Origin: an uncultured Prevotella sp.
GTDB taxonomy: Bacteria > Bacteroidota > Bacteroidia > Bacteroidales > Bacteroidaceae
Assembly (NCBI GenBank): GCA_946055365.1
Contig: CAMGFM010000044.1
Coordinates: 1-8,542, forward strand
Direction of reading: 5' to 3'
DNA length: 8,542 nucleotides
Below are positions 1 through 6,789 of this stretch, one piece after another. The position numbers and the translations under genes are program-made. The stretch's first letter is position 1. Every line of letters begins with the position of its first letter. The notes under the pieces are model-generated. The model was given only the letters and a program-made list of their open reading frames with translations, ran no database searches and had not been told where the DNA came from.

Positions 1-1
1 C

Positions 2-352
2 GGCGTGTGGTTCAGGCATCTTGGCGGCATACCCGTCAACCGTGGCAAACACACAAGTATGACTGACGCACTTGCAGAAGCCGCCCGGCAGCATCCAGAG
101 TTCAGGCTTTGTGTCACGCCAGAGGGCACACGCTCTCTAAACCCCGACTGGAAGAAGGGATTTTACTTCATCGCGCTCAAGGCAGGCTTGCCTATACTGC
201 TCTATGCCCTCAATTTTGAGCGCAAAATGATAGTGTGCGAGAAAACCATTGTGCCGTCTGGAGACGTAGACAAGGACATGAAGATTATAAAGTCCTATTA
301 CAAGGACTTCAAGGGCAAACACCCGGAGAAATTTTCCGTGGGTGAGCTTTGA
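2..352 (+). CDS. PlsC-type lysophospholipid acyltransferase, 5'-truncated by window edge
   Basis: This is the C-terminal 116 codons of a protein whose start lies left of the window; the frame is open to base 2. Two hallmark blocks of the glycerol-phosphate/lysophosphatidate acyltransferase family are visible: GGIPVNR (bases 23-43), corresponding to the block with the conserved Arg, and VTPEGTRS (bases 113-136), the FPEGTRS-like block that binds the glycerol phosphate substrate. The catalytic HxxxxD motif should lie upstream and cannot be seen. The family transfers an acyl chain to a lysophospholipid at the inner membrane during phospholipid or ornithine-lipid synthesis; the substrate here cannot be told. 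The rest of the visible protein (KKGFYFIALKAGLPILLYAL, then a Lys-rich tail) fits a short Bacteroidetes member. The GTG at base 5 is not the start, because homology must extend upstream. Family assignment is firm; exact activity is inferred. Confidence 0.85.
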   Translation, partial: GVWFRHLGGIPVNRGKHTSMTDALAEAARQHPEFRLCVTPEGTRSLNPDWKKGFYFIALKAGLPILLYALNFERKMIVCEKTIVPSGDVDKDMKIIKSYYKDFKGKHPEKFSVGEL

Positions 353-358
353 CAGAGC

Positions 359-375
359 CGCCGTCAGCAACGGCG
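359..375 (+). other. Small perfect hairpin just after the acyltransferase stop
   Basis: CGCCGT and ACGGCG form a perfect 6-bp stem around the 5-nt loop CAGCA, starting 7 nt after the acyltransferase stop codon. No T-run follows, so it is not a classical terminator; it could pause or protect the 3' end of the upstream message. A stem this short can occur by chance. Confidence 0.3.
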
Positions 376-380
376 CGCTG

Positions 381-425
381 GTCACTACATGGCAGGCGAG
401 TGCTGCTCGCAGGCACCATGGTGAC
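381..425 (+). other. Long imperfect hairpin in the leader of the amidase gene
   Basis: The outer arms are GTCAC-TA-CATGG (381-392) and CCATGGTGAC (416-425), giving 10 bp with a 2-nt bulge. An internal loop (CAG / AGGCA) leads to an inner 5-bp stem, GCGAG (396-400) with CTCGC (406-410), around the loop TGCTG. It ends 25 nt before the amidase ATG. Only three T residues follow soon after, so termination would be weak. It may be an attenuator-like or stabilising element between the two genes. The pairing is seen directly; function is inferred. Confidence 0.4.
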
Positions 426-450
426 ACTTTCCCAACGCAAGTAAGTTATA

Positions 451-3366
451 ATGAACAAAACATTATTGTCAATGCTGCTGTGCGTCATCGCCTCTGCCTT
501 TGCCACAGTGACGGCGCACGCATCAACACCCCCACCACAGTCAGAAGTAAAGGCAAGGCTGCAGGGCTATGTCCTGCACACGAGGGCAAAGGATGCCGCA
601 TTTGCCATGCAGCCAGTGCTGGAATCCTATAGCCTCGACCACACATCGCGCAGTCTGACGCTACGAGTGAGCGATGCCTTTGCCGCACAGGTGTTCACGG
701 CTAAGACCGTTGACTATTATTACAGGAGGCTTGCCAAGGCCCTGCCCAAGCCTTACAACCGCTACAGGCTGCGCATAGAGACAGCAGGTCTGCCTATAGA
801 GATGCTTGTGTGCGGTGCCAGGATTCCCGACAGCGAGTCGGCACCTGCGGCATGGGGAGACATAGAATATGAAGGGCGGCCCTGGGTGGACAATGTGTCC
901 AAGCAGCTCATGCCGTCGCACGGACTCTACGACCGTCATTTGGCCTTATGGGCATCACACGGCATGTTTTATGACTGGAAGAAAAACACGTGGCGATGGC
1001 AGAGGCCCAACCTCTTCTGCACTACGGAAGACCTTTTCACGCAGACAATCGTAGTGCCTTATCTCATACCGATGCTCGAGAATGCCGGTGCCGTGGTCTA
1101 CACTCCCAGAGAGCGTGACTGGCAGCCCCGTGAGGTGATTGTCGATAACGACAGGCCCAATGTCAACGGCGTGTATGTGGAGGCTGACGGCAAACACGCG
1201 TGGACTAATACTCGGCAAAGAGGATTTGCATGGCACGCCGGCACCTATCGTGACGGCGAAAACCCGTTTGTGGCTGGCAGTGCAAGGGCCGTCAGGACTA
1301 TAAAGAGGGGCGACGAGTCGTGGGTTTCCTATCAGCCGTCGCTGCCAGAGGGCGGCAGATATGCCGTGTATGTGAGTTATCAGACAGTGCGGGGCAGTGT
1401 GGACGATGCCACATATATAGTAATGCACCGCGGACAGCGCACTGAGTTCAAGGTAAACCAGCGCATGGGCGGCGGCACGTGGGTTTATCTCGGCACATTT
1501 GACTTTGACAAGGGCTGCAGCGAACACAACCGTGTGGTGCTGACCAATCTCTCTGCCTCGCATGGCGTGGTGACTGCCGATGCGGTGCGCTTTGGCGGCG
1601 GCATGGGCAACATACAGCGCAACGGAACGCCCAGCGGTATGCCGCGTTGCCTCGAAGGGGCGCGCTATAGTGTGCAGTGGGCTGGCGCACCGTCGAGTGT
1701 CTACAACACCAAAGACGGCAATGATGATTATAGCGATGACATCAACTGTCGCTCAAACATGCTCAACTGGCTGGCAGGAGGCTCAGTATATGTGCCTACG
1801 CTTGAGGGCAACAACGTGCCGATTGAGCTTGGCCTTGCCATACACAGCGATGCGGGCCATCAGGCAGGCGACTCTATCGTTGGCTCTCTTGCCGTATGCA
1901 CCACGGCGCACAATGACGGCCGTCTCGCGTCGGGCATTTCGCGTCTCGTGTCACATGATTTTGCCGACACGTTGCTCACGGGACTCACCCGCGATCTGCG
2001 TTCTGTCTACGGCAAGTGGACTCGCAGGTATCTGTGGGACCGCAACTACTCCGAAACACGCAAGCCAGAAGTGCCGTCTGCCATCATAGAGACATTGTCT
2101 CACCAGAATTTCGCCGATATGCGCCGCGGCCTTGACCCCAACTTCCGCTTTACCATGGCGCGCTCGCTCTATAAGTCCATACTGCGCCAGGTCAGCGGCA
2201 GCCACTCGCGCCCCTGCGTGGTGCAACCCTTGCCTGTGGAGGCTTTTCGTGTGGAAAGAGCATCAGAGGAGACGCTGCGCCTGTCATGGAGGCCCGTCAA
2301 GGACCCGTCAGAGCCTACCGCCAGCCCCACGTCCTACATGTTGTATGTGGCAGAGGACGGAGGCAACTTTGACAACGGCACCCCCGTATATGCCCCGACA
2401 CATCTGATGCAGGTGAGAAAGGGCGTTGTCTACCGCTTCCGTGTCACTGCTGTCAACCGTGGTGGCGAGAGCTTCCCCTCGGAGACGCTTGCGGCGTGTC
2501 TCTCGGTGCGTCCCGGTGCCGGCGACGTGCTGGTTATAGACGGCTTTCAGCGTCTTGCCTCGCCGCAGGTGGTGAACACTGGCGGCAGAAAGGGCTTTGA
2601 CATGGATGCCGACATGGGCGTGAGCTACGGGTTGTGTGCAGGATGGAACGGCAGGCAGCAGGTATTCTCCGCGGCAAGGGCAGGTGGCGAGGGCCCGAAT
2701 GCCTTGGGCTATTGCGGCGATGAGATGGCTGGACACTTTGTAATGGGCAACCAGTGTGACGTGGCCGTGTGTCATGTGTCAGACATTGCATCGTCAGGAG
2801 CATATAACGTCGTGAGCGCAACCCTGCAGGCGGTAGAGTCTGGAGCGGTGAGCGTCAACAGATACAGCGTGGTTGACATTGCCTTTGGCCTACAGCGCGA
2901 CGACGGCTACTCGCTCCTGTCTTACAAGACTTTCCGTCCGCAACTGCGCACACAGATAGAGTCTTATGTCAGCCGAGGAGGCCGTCTGCTCGTGAGCGGG
3001 GCGTATGTGGCGACAGACATGAGCCTTGACACGGAGCGTGCGTTCCTTGCCACGGTGCTGAAGACAGGCTCGGCAGGAGCCTGCGCCACACGTTCCAACA
3101 GTAGGGTAGAGGGCATGGGAGTCAGTTTTGACATAATAAGCGGGCCAAACCCCACACACTATGCTGCCACTTCGGTAGACCGCCTCATGCCTTGCGCGCC
3201 TGCGTTTGCCGCAATGCGATATGCAGGTGGGGGAGAGGCAGCCGTGGCTTATGACGGCAGCGACTACAAGTCCTTTGTCATGGGCTTTCCCTATGAATGT
3301 ATCAGCGACACGGCTATGAGACGCAGCATAATGAAGGGCATACTTGCCTTTCTCGTGCGACGATGA
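451..3366 (+). CDS. Exported amidase_3-like protein with golvesin-like insert and fibronectin III domain
   Basis: 971 aa. Residues 1-24 form a type I signal peptide (hydrophobic core, cleavage likely at AHA|S), so the protein acts in the periplasm or outside; the ATG at 451 places it correctly. The fold resembles N-acetylmuramoyl-L-alanine amidases (Amidase_3): SHG with H170, TTED with E193, AIHSDAG with H465 and SAIIETLSHQNF with E547 match the three zinc ligands and the catalytic Glu of that family. Between E193 and H465 lies an insert, about residues 228-385, that looks like a golvesin C-terminal/xanthan-lyase carbohydrate-binding domain (ends WVYLGTFDF ... VVTADAVRFG). A fibronectin type III domain follows (about 597-690). 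Then comes a C-terminal region (about 693-971) with Rossmann-like VLVIDGF and GGRLLVSGAYV segments, possibly of class I glutamine-amidotransferase-like fold. Homologues are often labelled xanthan lyase, which is probably a misnomer. The likely role is peptidoglycan or envelope-glycan turnover; the substrate is unproven. No clear ribosome-binding site is seen. Confidence 0.8.
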   Translation: MNKTLLSMLLCVIASAFATVTAHASTPPPQSEVKARLQGYVLHTRAKDAAFAMQPVLESYSLDHTSRSLTLRVSDAFAAQVFTAKTVDYYYRRLAKALPKPYNRYRLRIETAGLPIEMLVCGARIPDSESAPAAWGDIEYEGRPWVDNVSKQLMPSHGLYDRHLALWASHGMFYDWKKNTWRWQRPNLFCTTEDLFTQTIVVPYLIPMLENAGAVVYTPRERDWQPREVIVDNDRPNVNGVYVEADGKHAWTNTRQRGFAWHAGTYRDGENPFVAGSARAVRTIKRGDESWVSYQPSLPEGGRYAVYVSYQTVRGSVDDATYIVMHRGQRTEFKVNQRMGGGTWVYLGTFDFDKGCSEHNRVVLTNLSASHGVVTADAVRFGGGMGNIQRNGTPSGMPRCLEGARYSVQWAGAPSSVYNTKDGNDDYSDDINCRSNMLNWLAGGSVYVPTLEGNNVPIELGLAIHSDAGHQAGDSIVGSLAVCTTAHNDGRLASGISRLVSHDFADTLLTGLTRDLRSVYGKWTRRYLWDRNYSETRKPEVPSAIIETLSHQNFADMRRGLDPNFRFTMARSLYKSILRQVSGSHSRPCVVQPLPVEAFRVERASEETLRLSWRPVKDPSEPTASPTSYMLYVAEDGGNFDNGTPVYAPTHLMQVRKGVVYRFRVTAVNRGGESFPSETLAACLSVRPGAGDVLVIDGFQRLASPQVVNTGGRKGFDMDADMGVSYGLCAGWNGRQQVFSAARAGGEGPNALGYCGDEMAGHFVMGNQCDVAVCHVSDIASSGAYNVVSATLQAVESGAVSVNRYSVVDIAFGLQRDDGYSLLSYKTFRPQLRTQIESYVSRGGRLLVSGAYVATDMSLDTERAFLATVLKTGSAGACATRSNSRVEGMGVSFDIISGPNPTHYAATSVDRLMPCAPAFAAMRYAGGGEAAVAYDGSDYKSFVMGFPYECISDTAMRRSIMKGILAFLVRR

Positions 3367-3392
3367 CGGGCGCATGCTGCAAAGGGTGGCAT

Positions 3393-3498
3393 GAGCGTGT
3401 CTCGAAAGTGGCACTTTGGCATAAGCAAAGAGCCACTTTACATTCTTAAAGAGCCACTTTCACATGCGTAGAGTGCCACTTTTGTCAAGAGCGTGTCT
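3393..3498. repeat. Four-unit palindrome array A, flanked by 10-bp direct repeats
   Basis: Four copies of a 13-bp near-palindrome start at 3405 (AAAGTGGCACTTT, a perfect inverted repeat around one base), 3427 and 3448 (both AAAGAGCCACTTT) and 3470 (AGAGTGCCACTTT). The spacing is 22, 21 and 22 bp. The array is bracketed by identical GAGCGTGTCT copies at 3393-3402 and 3489-3498. It lies between the amidase stop and the small-protein gene. A related four-unit array occurs at 7996-8073. It could be a binding-site cluster, a hairpin-forming transcript end or a small dispersed element. Confidence 0.75.
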
Positions 3499-3513
3499 TA
3501 TTTTATGAAAGCG

Positions 3514-3599
3514 TAGTGGGCTTACGGTCACGCCCGTGTCGTGTTTAACGACAACATAGTTGGCTTACGGTCACGCCCGTGTCGCATTTAACCATAACA
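3514..3599 (+). repeat. Tandem duplication of a 43-bp unit
   Basis: Copies 3514-3556 and 3557-3599 abut exactly and match at 38 of 43 positions. The shared core contains GGCTTACGGTCACGCCCG and a short dyad, CACG-CC-CGTG. The second copy ends 30 bp before the ATG of the small-protein gene, so the duplicated unit lies in that gene's promoter/leader region. It may be a duplicated regulatory site or a recent slippage duplication. Confidence 0.8.
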
Positions 3600-3629
3600 A
3601 AAAAACGTATAACATATAAATACATACCT

Positions 3630-3956
3630 ATGACCACTATCAGAGCAAACGCCTCAGGCACAAGAAGTATAGAGATAAGCGAGGAACATCTTATGACAAT
3701 AGAGAGATATTCTCTCTTTGACGGACTCGTAGACAGCAATGGCATCGTTGACGAAAGCGTGCTTGACAAACTCAAACTCACCGTGCGCTCGCTCCTTGAG
3801 TCGTCGGCCAACAACGACAAGTCGCTGCTTGACCTCTGTCTTGATGTCATTTACAACAATAACATGAAGGCTCTCGGACTCGAAAATCTCATAGCACTCT
3901 ATCGAGAGTGGAGCAGCCGCACATACAAACCGTCAACAGAGGAGCAGCCGCAATGA
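3630..3956 (+). CDS. Uncharacterised 108-aa protein, overlapping ygiQ
   Basis: I do not recognise this family. The protein is soluble-looking, acidic in the middle and probably mostly helical: residues from about ISEEHLMTIERYSLFDGL through VDESVLDKLKLTVRSLL to SLLDLCLDVIYNNNMKALGLENLIALYREW show spaced hydrophobics. It has no signal peptide, membrane span or metal motif, and ends in a polar tail (SSRTYKPSTEEQPQ). I chose the ATG at 3630; an in-frame GTG at 3579 would add 17 residues, but these would be encoded by the second 43-bp repeat copy and an AT-rich leader. The stop overlaps the ygiQ start as ATGA, so the two are very likely co-transcribed and translationally coupled. That suggests, without proving, a role linked to YgiQ. 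Confidence 0.75.
   Translation: MTTIRANASGTRSIEISEEHLMTIERYSLFDGLVDSNGIVDESVLDKLKLTVRSLLESSANNDKSLLDLCLDVIYNNNMKALGLENLIALYREWSSRTYKPSTEEQPQ
3938..3944 (+). promoter_or_regulatory. Shine-Dalgarno site for ygiQ
   Basis: AGAGGAG lies 8 nt before the ATG at 3953, inside the end of the preceding gene. A purine-rich site this good is uncommon in Bacteroidetes. It supports the start at 3953 over the upstream in-frame ATG at 3908. Confidence 0.6.
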
Positions 3957-5968
3957 CAGAATATAAGCTCACTGACTGGCTGCCTACCACAAAAAAGGAG
4001 CTGGAGCTGAGGGGATGGGACTCGGTGGATGTCATTCTCTTCTCGGCTGATGCCTATGTAGACCACCCCTCGTTTGGAGCGGCGGTAATAGCACGCACAC
4101 TTGAGGCGGCAGGCTACAGAGTGGCCATCGTGCCGCAGCCAGACTGGCACGGCGACTACCGTGACTTCAAAAAGCTTGGCAGGCCGAGACTGTTTTTCGG
4201 CATAGCACCAGGCTGTATGGACTCCATGGTCAACAAATATACTGCTGGCAAACGCCTGCGCTCGGAAGACGCTTACAGCCCTGACGGACGGCACGACTGC
4301 CGCCCCGAATACCCGACGATAGTCTACACGCAAATACTCAAGCGTCTCTTCCCTGACGTGCCAGTTGTGCTTGGCGGCATAGAGGCTTCACTGCGGCGGC
4401 TCACGCATTATGACTACTGGCAGGACTCACTGCGCAAGTGCATACTGTGTGATTCGGGCGCAGACCTCGTCATCTATGGCATGGGCGAGAAGCCCATACT
4501 GCATCTGTGCAGGCGCATGGACGACGGCTGGCCCATAGAGGCGTTGCGCGACATGCCTCAGACTGTGTGCCTGTGCAAGGAGGAGGAGGTGCCGGGCGGC
4601 ATTACCGCCGACGATATTGTGCTGCACAGTCACGAGGAGTGCCTGCGCGACAAAAAAAAGCAGGCCGACAACTTCCGTCACATTGAGGAGGAGTCAAATA
4701 AGATGCACGCACGCAGACTCCTACAGCAGGTTGACGGCGTGTATGCCATGGTTAACCCTCCCTATCCGCCAATGACAACAGAAGAACTTGACCGTTCTTT
4801 TGACCTGCCATACACTCGACTGCCGCATCCTAAGTACAAGGGCAAGACAATACCTGCATACGAGATGATCAAACACTCGGTAAACATACACCGAGGGTGT
4901 TTCGGAGGATGTGCTTTCTGCACTATCAGTGCCCATCAGGGCAAGTTCATCACATGCCGTTCCAAGCGCAGCATAGTGGAAGAGGTTAAAAAGGTGACGC
5001 AGATGCCCGATTTCAAGGGCTATCTGTCAGATCTCGGCGGCCCGTCAGCCAATATGTATGGCATGCGTGGGCGTAACCAGAATTCATGTGAGCAGTGCAG
5101 GCGGCCATCGTGCCTACATCCGCGCGTATGTCCCAATCTGGTCACCGACCATACGGCCTTGCTTGACGTATACCACGCCGTGGACGCGCTGCCGGGCATA
5201 AAGAAGAGTTTTATTGGCAGTGGTGTGCGCTATGACTTGCTGCTTCATGAGAGCAAGGATGCAAAATGCAATGCCGCGGCGCGACAGTACACTCGTGAAC
5301 TTATATGCAGGCATGTCAGCGGCCGTCTCAAGGTCGCGCCAGAGCATACCTCAGACGCGGTGTTGAGCCTCATGCGCAAGCCATCGTTCAAACTTTTTGA
5401 AGAATTCAAGCGCATCTTTGACAAGATAAACAAGGATGAGAATCTGCAACAGCAACTCATACCTTATTTCATCAGCTCCCATCCCGGCTGCACTGAGGAA
5501 GACATGGCTGAACTGGCGGTTATAACCAAGCGTCTTGACTTTCACCTCGAGCAGGTGCAGGACTTCACACCCACGCCGATGACCGTCAGCACCGAAATGT
5601 GGTATACTGGCTATGACCCATACACGCTTCAGCCCGTCTTCAGTGCCAAGTCTCCACGCGACAAGCAGGCACAACGGCAGTTTTTCTTCTGGTATAAGCC
5701 CGAAGAACGCAGGGCTATAGAGATGGAACTGCGGCGCATAGGACGCACAGACCTCATAGCCAAGCTCTATGATGGCGTGAAAGGAGGCGTGCCGGGCCGC
5801 AATTTCGGCAATAATCGCCGTCCTGCCTACCAGAAAGGTGATATGTCAGATGGTGGCAACCGCCGTCCTGCCTACCCGAAAGGTGACAAGTCAGGCGAAA
5901 GTGGTCGCCGTCATGATGGCAAGGCCCGTCCTCATGGCAACGGCACACGCGGTAAGGGCAGGAAATAG
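3953..5968 (+). CDS. ygiQ: YgiQ family radical SAM protein
   Basis: 671 aa from the ATG at 3953. Residues 1 to about 295 match the YgiQ N-terminal domain, with the highly conserved stretches DAYVDHPSFG, QPDW, LFFG, DSMVNKYTA and GGIEASLRR-THYDYW. The radical SAM core carries CFGGCAFC (C316, C320, C323), the CxxxCxxC motif that holds the 4Fe-4S cluster used to cleave S-adenosylmethionine. Further on, a second Cys set (C379, C382, C387, C393, in CEQCRRPSCLHPRVC) is also conserved in E. coli YgiQ and might bind another cluster or a metal. The SGVRYDL and VAPEHTSD motifs follow, then the DUF3362-type C-terminal region (to about residue 606, including GYDPYTLQPVFS). The last 65 residues form a basic, Gly/Arg/Lys-rich tail containing a repeated 15-aa unit. 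The reaction and substrate of YgiQ are unknown. The gene overlaps the preceding small gene by 4 bp and ends at a strong hairpin terminator. Confidence 0.95.
   Translation: MTEYKLTDWLPTTKKELELRGWDSVDVILFSADAYVDHPSFGAAVIARTLEAAGYRVAIVPQPDWHGDYRDFKKLGRPRLFFGIAPGCMDSMVNKYTAGKRLRSEDAYSPDGRHDCRPEYPTIVYTQILKRLFPDVPVVLGGIEASLRRLTHYDYWQDSLRKCILCDSGADLVIYGMGEKPILHLCRRMDDGWPIEALRDMPQTVCLCKEEEVPGGITADDIVLHSHEECLRDKKKQADNFRHIEEESNKMHARRLLQQVDGVYAMVNPPYPPMTTEELDRSFDLPYTRLPHPKYKGKTIPAYEMIKHSVNIHRGCFGGCAFCTISAHQGKFITCRSKRSIVEEVKKVTQMPDFKGYLSDLGGPSANMYGMRGRNQNSCEQCRRPSCLHPRVCPNLVTDHTALLDVYHAVDALPGIKKSFIGSGVRYDLLLHESKDAKCNAAARQYTRELICRHVSGRLKVAPEHTSDAVLSLMRKPSFKLFEEFKRIFDKINKDENLQQQLIPYFISSHPGCTEEDMAELAVITKRLDFHLEQVQDFTPTPMTVSTEMWYTGYDPYTLQPVFSAKSPRDKQAQRQFFFWYKPEERRAIEMELRRIGRTDLIAKLYDGVKGGVPGRNFGNNRRPAYQKGDMSDGGNRRPAYPKGDKSGESGRRHDGKARPHGNGTRGKGRK
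5816..5894 (+). repeat. In-frame 45-bp-period repeat in the ygiQ tail
   Basis: 34-bp copies at 5816-5849 and 5861-5894 differ at three positions and lie 45 bp apart, exactly 15 codons. They encode RRPAYQKGDMSD-like and RRPAYPKGDKSG-like units. A degenerate third unit (RRHDGKARPHGNG) follows. The frame-preserving period suggests copy-number variation of a flexible basic tail. Confidence 0.75.
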
Positions 5969-6001
5969 TGCGTTGCCAAGGGTGAAAACTTTTATATGTG
6001 T

Positions 6002-6055
6002 AAAGGCAAGACAAAAGAAAGGGAACATAAGCCCTGCTTTATGTCTTGCCTTTTT
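6002..6055 (+). terminator. Rho-independent terminator of ygiQ
   Basis: AAAGGCAAGACA (6002-6013) pairs perfectly with TGTCTTGCCTTT (6042-6053), giving a 12-bp stem. The stem continues inward after a one-base bulge (AAAG/CTTT) and an internal loop (GGG/CCC). The 3' arm runs straight into five T residues (6051-6055). It begins 33 nt after the ygiQ stop. The minus strand lacks a comparable T-run, so it mainly serves ygiQ, although ygiQ and the NADAR gene converge here. Confidence 0.85.
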
Positions 6056-6181
6056 ACGTGCTTTTATGCTTTGTGATGCATATTTGTGGTCTCCGAGTAT
6101 GCTCCAGACAGAGCGTCATGCCTTTTCTGATTGCCTGTCAATACACTCCATTGCCATTTGCAGGCGTTTCTGCCTGTGTGG

Positions 6182-6733
6182 CTATCCGTTTTCCTTGAGC
6201 CAGTCGCGCACGTCCATCAGCGCGCAACCCAACAGGTTTTCACCCTGCCACTGCTCTACGCTGCCGTTCTCTGCCTCTTCCCTGCCAAGACCTATGCCCC
6301 AGATTTTGTCGTATGGGCTTGCCTCTGCCAGAATGGAGTCTCCCGTTGACAGCAGGAAGTCCCTAATGTCGGGGTTTTGTGAGAATTTGGCCCTGTTGCC
6401 CTCCACTACAATTTCATATTTGCGTACATTCCATGCCTCAGACTCAAATCCACGGATCTTTCTGCCCAGTTTCTTGTAGTCAGAGGGCGTGTCGGCTTCC
6501 ATGATGGCCCTCAGCATCTCGTCGTCGCCAAACAGCCGTGCCTTGGAGGCCATCATATACTGTTCGGTAGTGTGATATTGCACGCCGTCAACCTCAAACC
6601 AGCAGTCATACCACTGGCTCAGACAGGCGGCGGTGACCTTCTTGGGGTTTGGCGTGTGTCCCCAGAAATAGACTATCGGCGTGCCGAGGCCGCTGTCTGC
6701 CATCTTTTTTATTGTCTCAACTGTATATTTCAT
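6182..6733 (-). CDS. NADAR (YbiA-like) family protein
   Basis: 183 aa. This is a full-length stand-alone NADAR domain resembling E. coli YbiA. Family landmarks are WFEVDGVQYHTTEQYMMASKARL (about residues 45-67, with conserved E57 and the Ala-x-Lys helix), GRKIRGF (90-96), the RAKF strand/helix near 114-117, IWGIGLG (144-150) and GENLLG-ALMDVR (164-176). NADAR proteins are N-glycosidases. Known members cleave phosphoribosyl intermediates of riboflavin synthesis (COG3236), and others remove ADP-ribose from guanine bases in DNA; which activity applies here cannot be read from sequence. The gene lies 56 bp downstream of the NMNAT-NADAR fusion on the same strand and is probably its operon partner. 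A ribosome-binding site precedes the ATG. The N-terminus VETIKKMADSG is a short extension not typical of YbiA. Confidence 0.9.
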   Translation of the reverse strand: MKYTVETIKKMADSGLGTPIVYFWGHTPNPKKVTAACLSQWYDCWFEVDGVQYHTTEQYMMASKARLFGDDEMLRAIMEADTPSDYKKLGRKIRGFESEAWNVRKYEIVVEGNRAKFSQNPDIRDFLLSTGDSILAEASPYDKIWGIGLGREEAENGSVEQWQGENLLGCALMDVRDWLKENG

Positions 6734-6742
6734 GTTTCTATG

Positions 6743-6748
6743 TCCTTT
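6743..6748 (-). promoter_or_regulatory. Shine-Dalgarno site for the NADAR gene
   Basis: On the minus strand AAAGGA lies 9 nt before the ATG at 6733. It sits in the 56-bp gap after the fusion gene and supports both this start and separate translation of the second cistron. Confidence 0.5.
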
Positions 6749-6789
6749 AAAATTCTTTTCTGACTTCTTGTTATTTTTTCCCAGTCTCC

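Noticed and set aside
955..1563. Minus-strand 202-aa open frame
   Set aside because: It is antisense within the amidase gene, whose domains and catalytic motifs are conserved throughout.
3405..3482. CRISPR array
   Set aside because: The repeats are only about 13 bp with 8-9 bp gaps; no spacers of CRISPR size and no cas genes are present.
3481..3506. Bacteroidetes promoter (TTTG then TATTTTAT) upstream of the small gene
   Set aside because: The spacing is about 14 bp instead of about 19, and the second box departs from TAnnTTTG.
3579..3629. GTG at 3579 as start of the small protein
   Set aside because: It lies inside the second 43-bp repeat copy; the added residues come from repeat and AT-rich leader sequence, and an ATG is available at 3630.
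6161..6176. Hairpin CAGGC/GCCTG as terminator of the NADAR gene
   Set aside because: The 5-bp stem has no T-run on the minus strand; too weak to call.
5838..6479. Plus-strand 213-aa open frame
   Set aside because: It overlaps the ygiQ tail, the terminator and the antisense NADAR gene, all better supported; its composition looks like a shadow frame.
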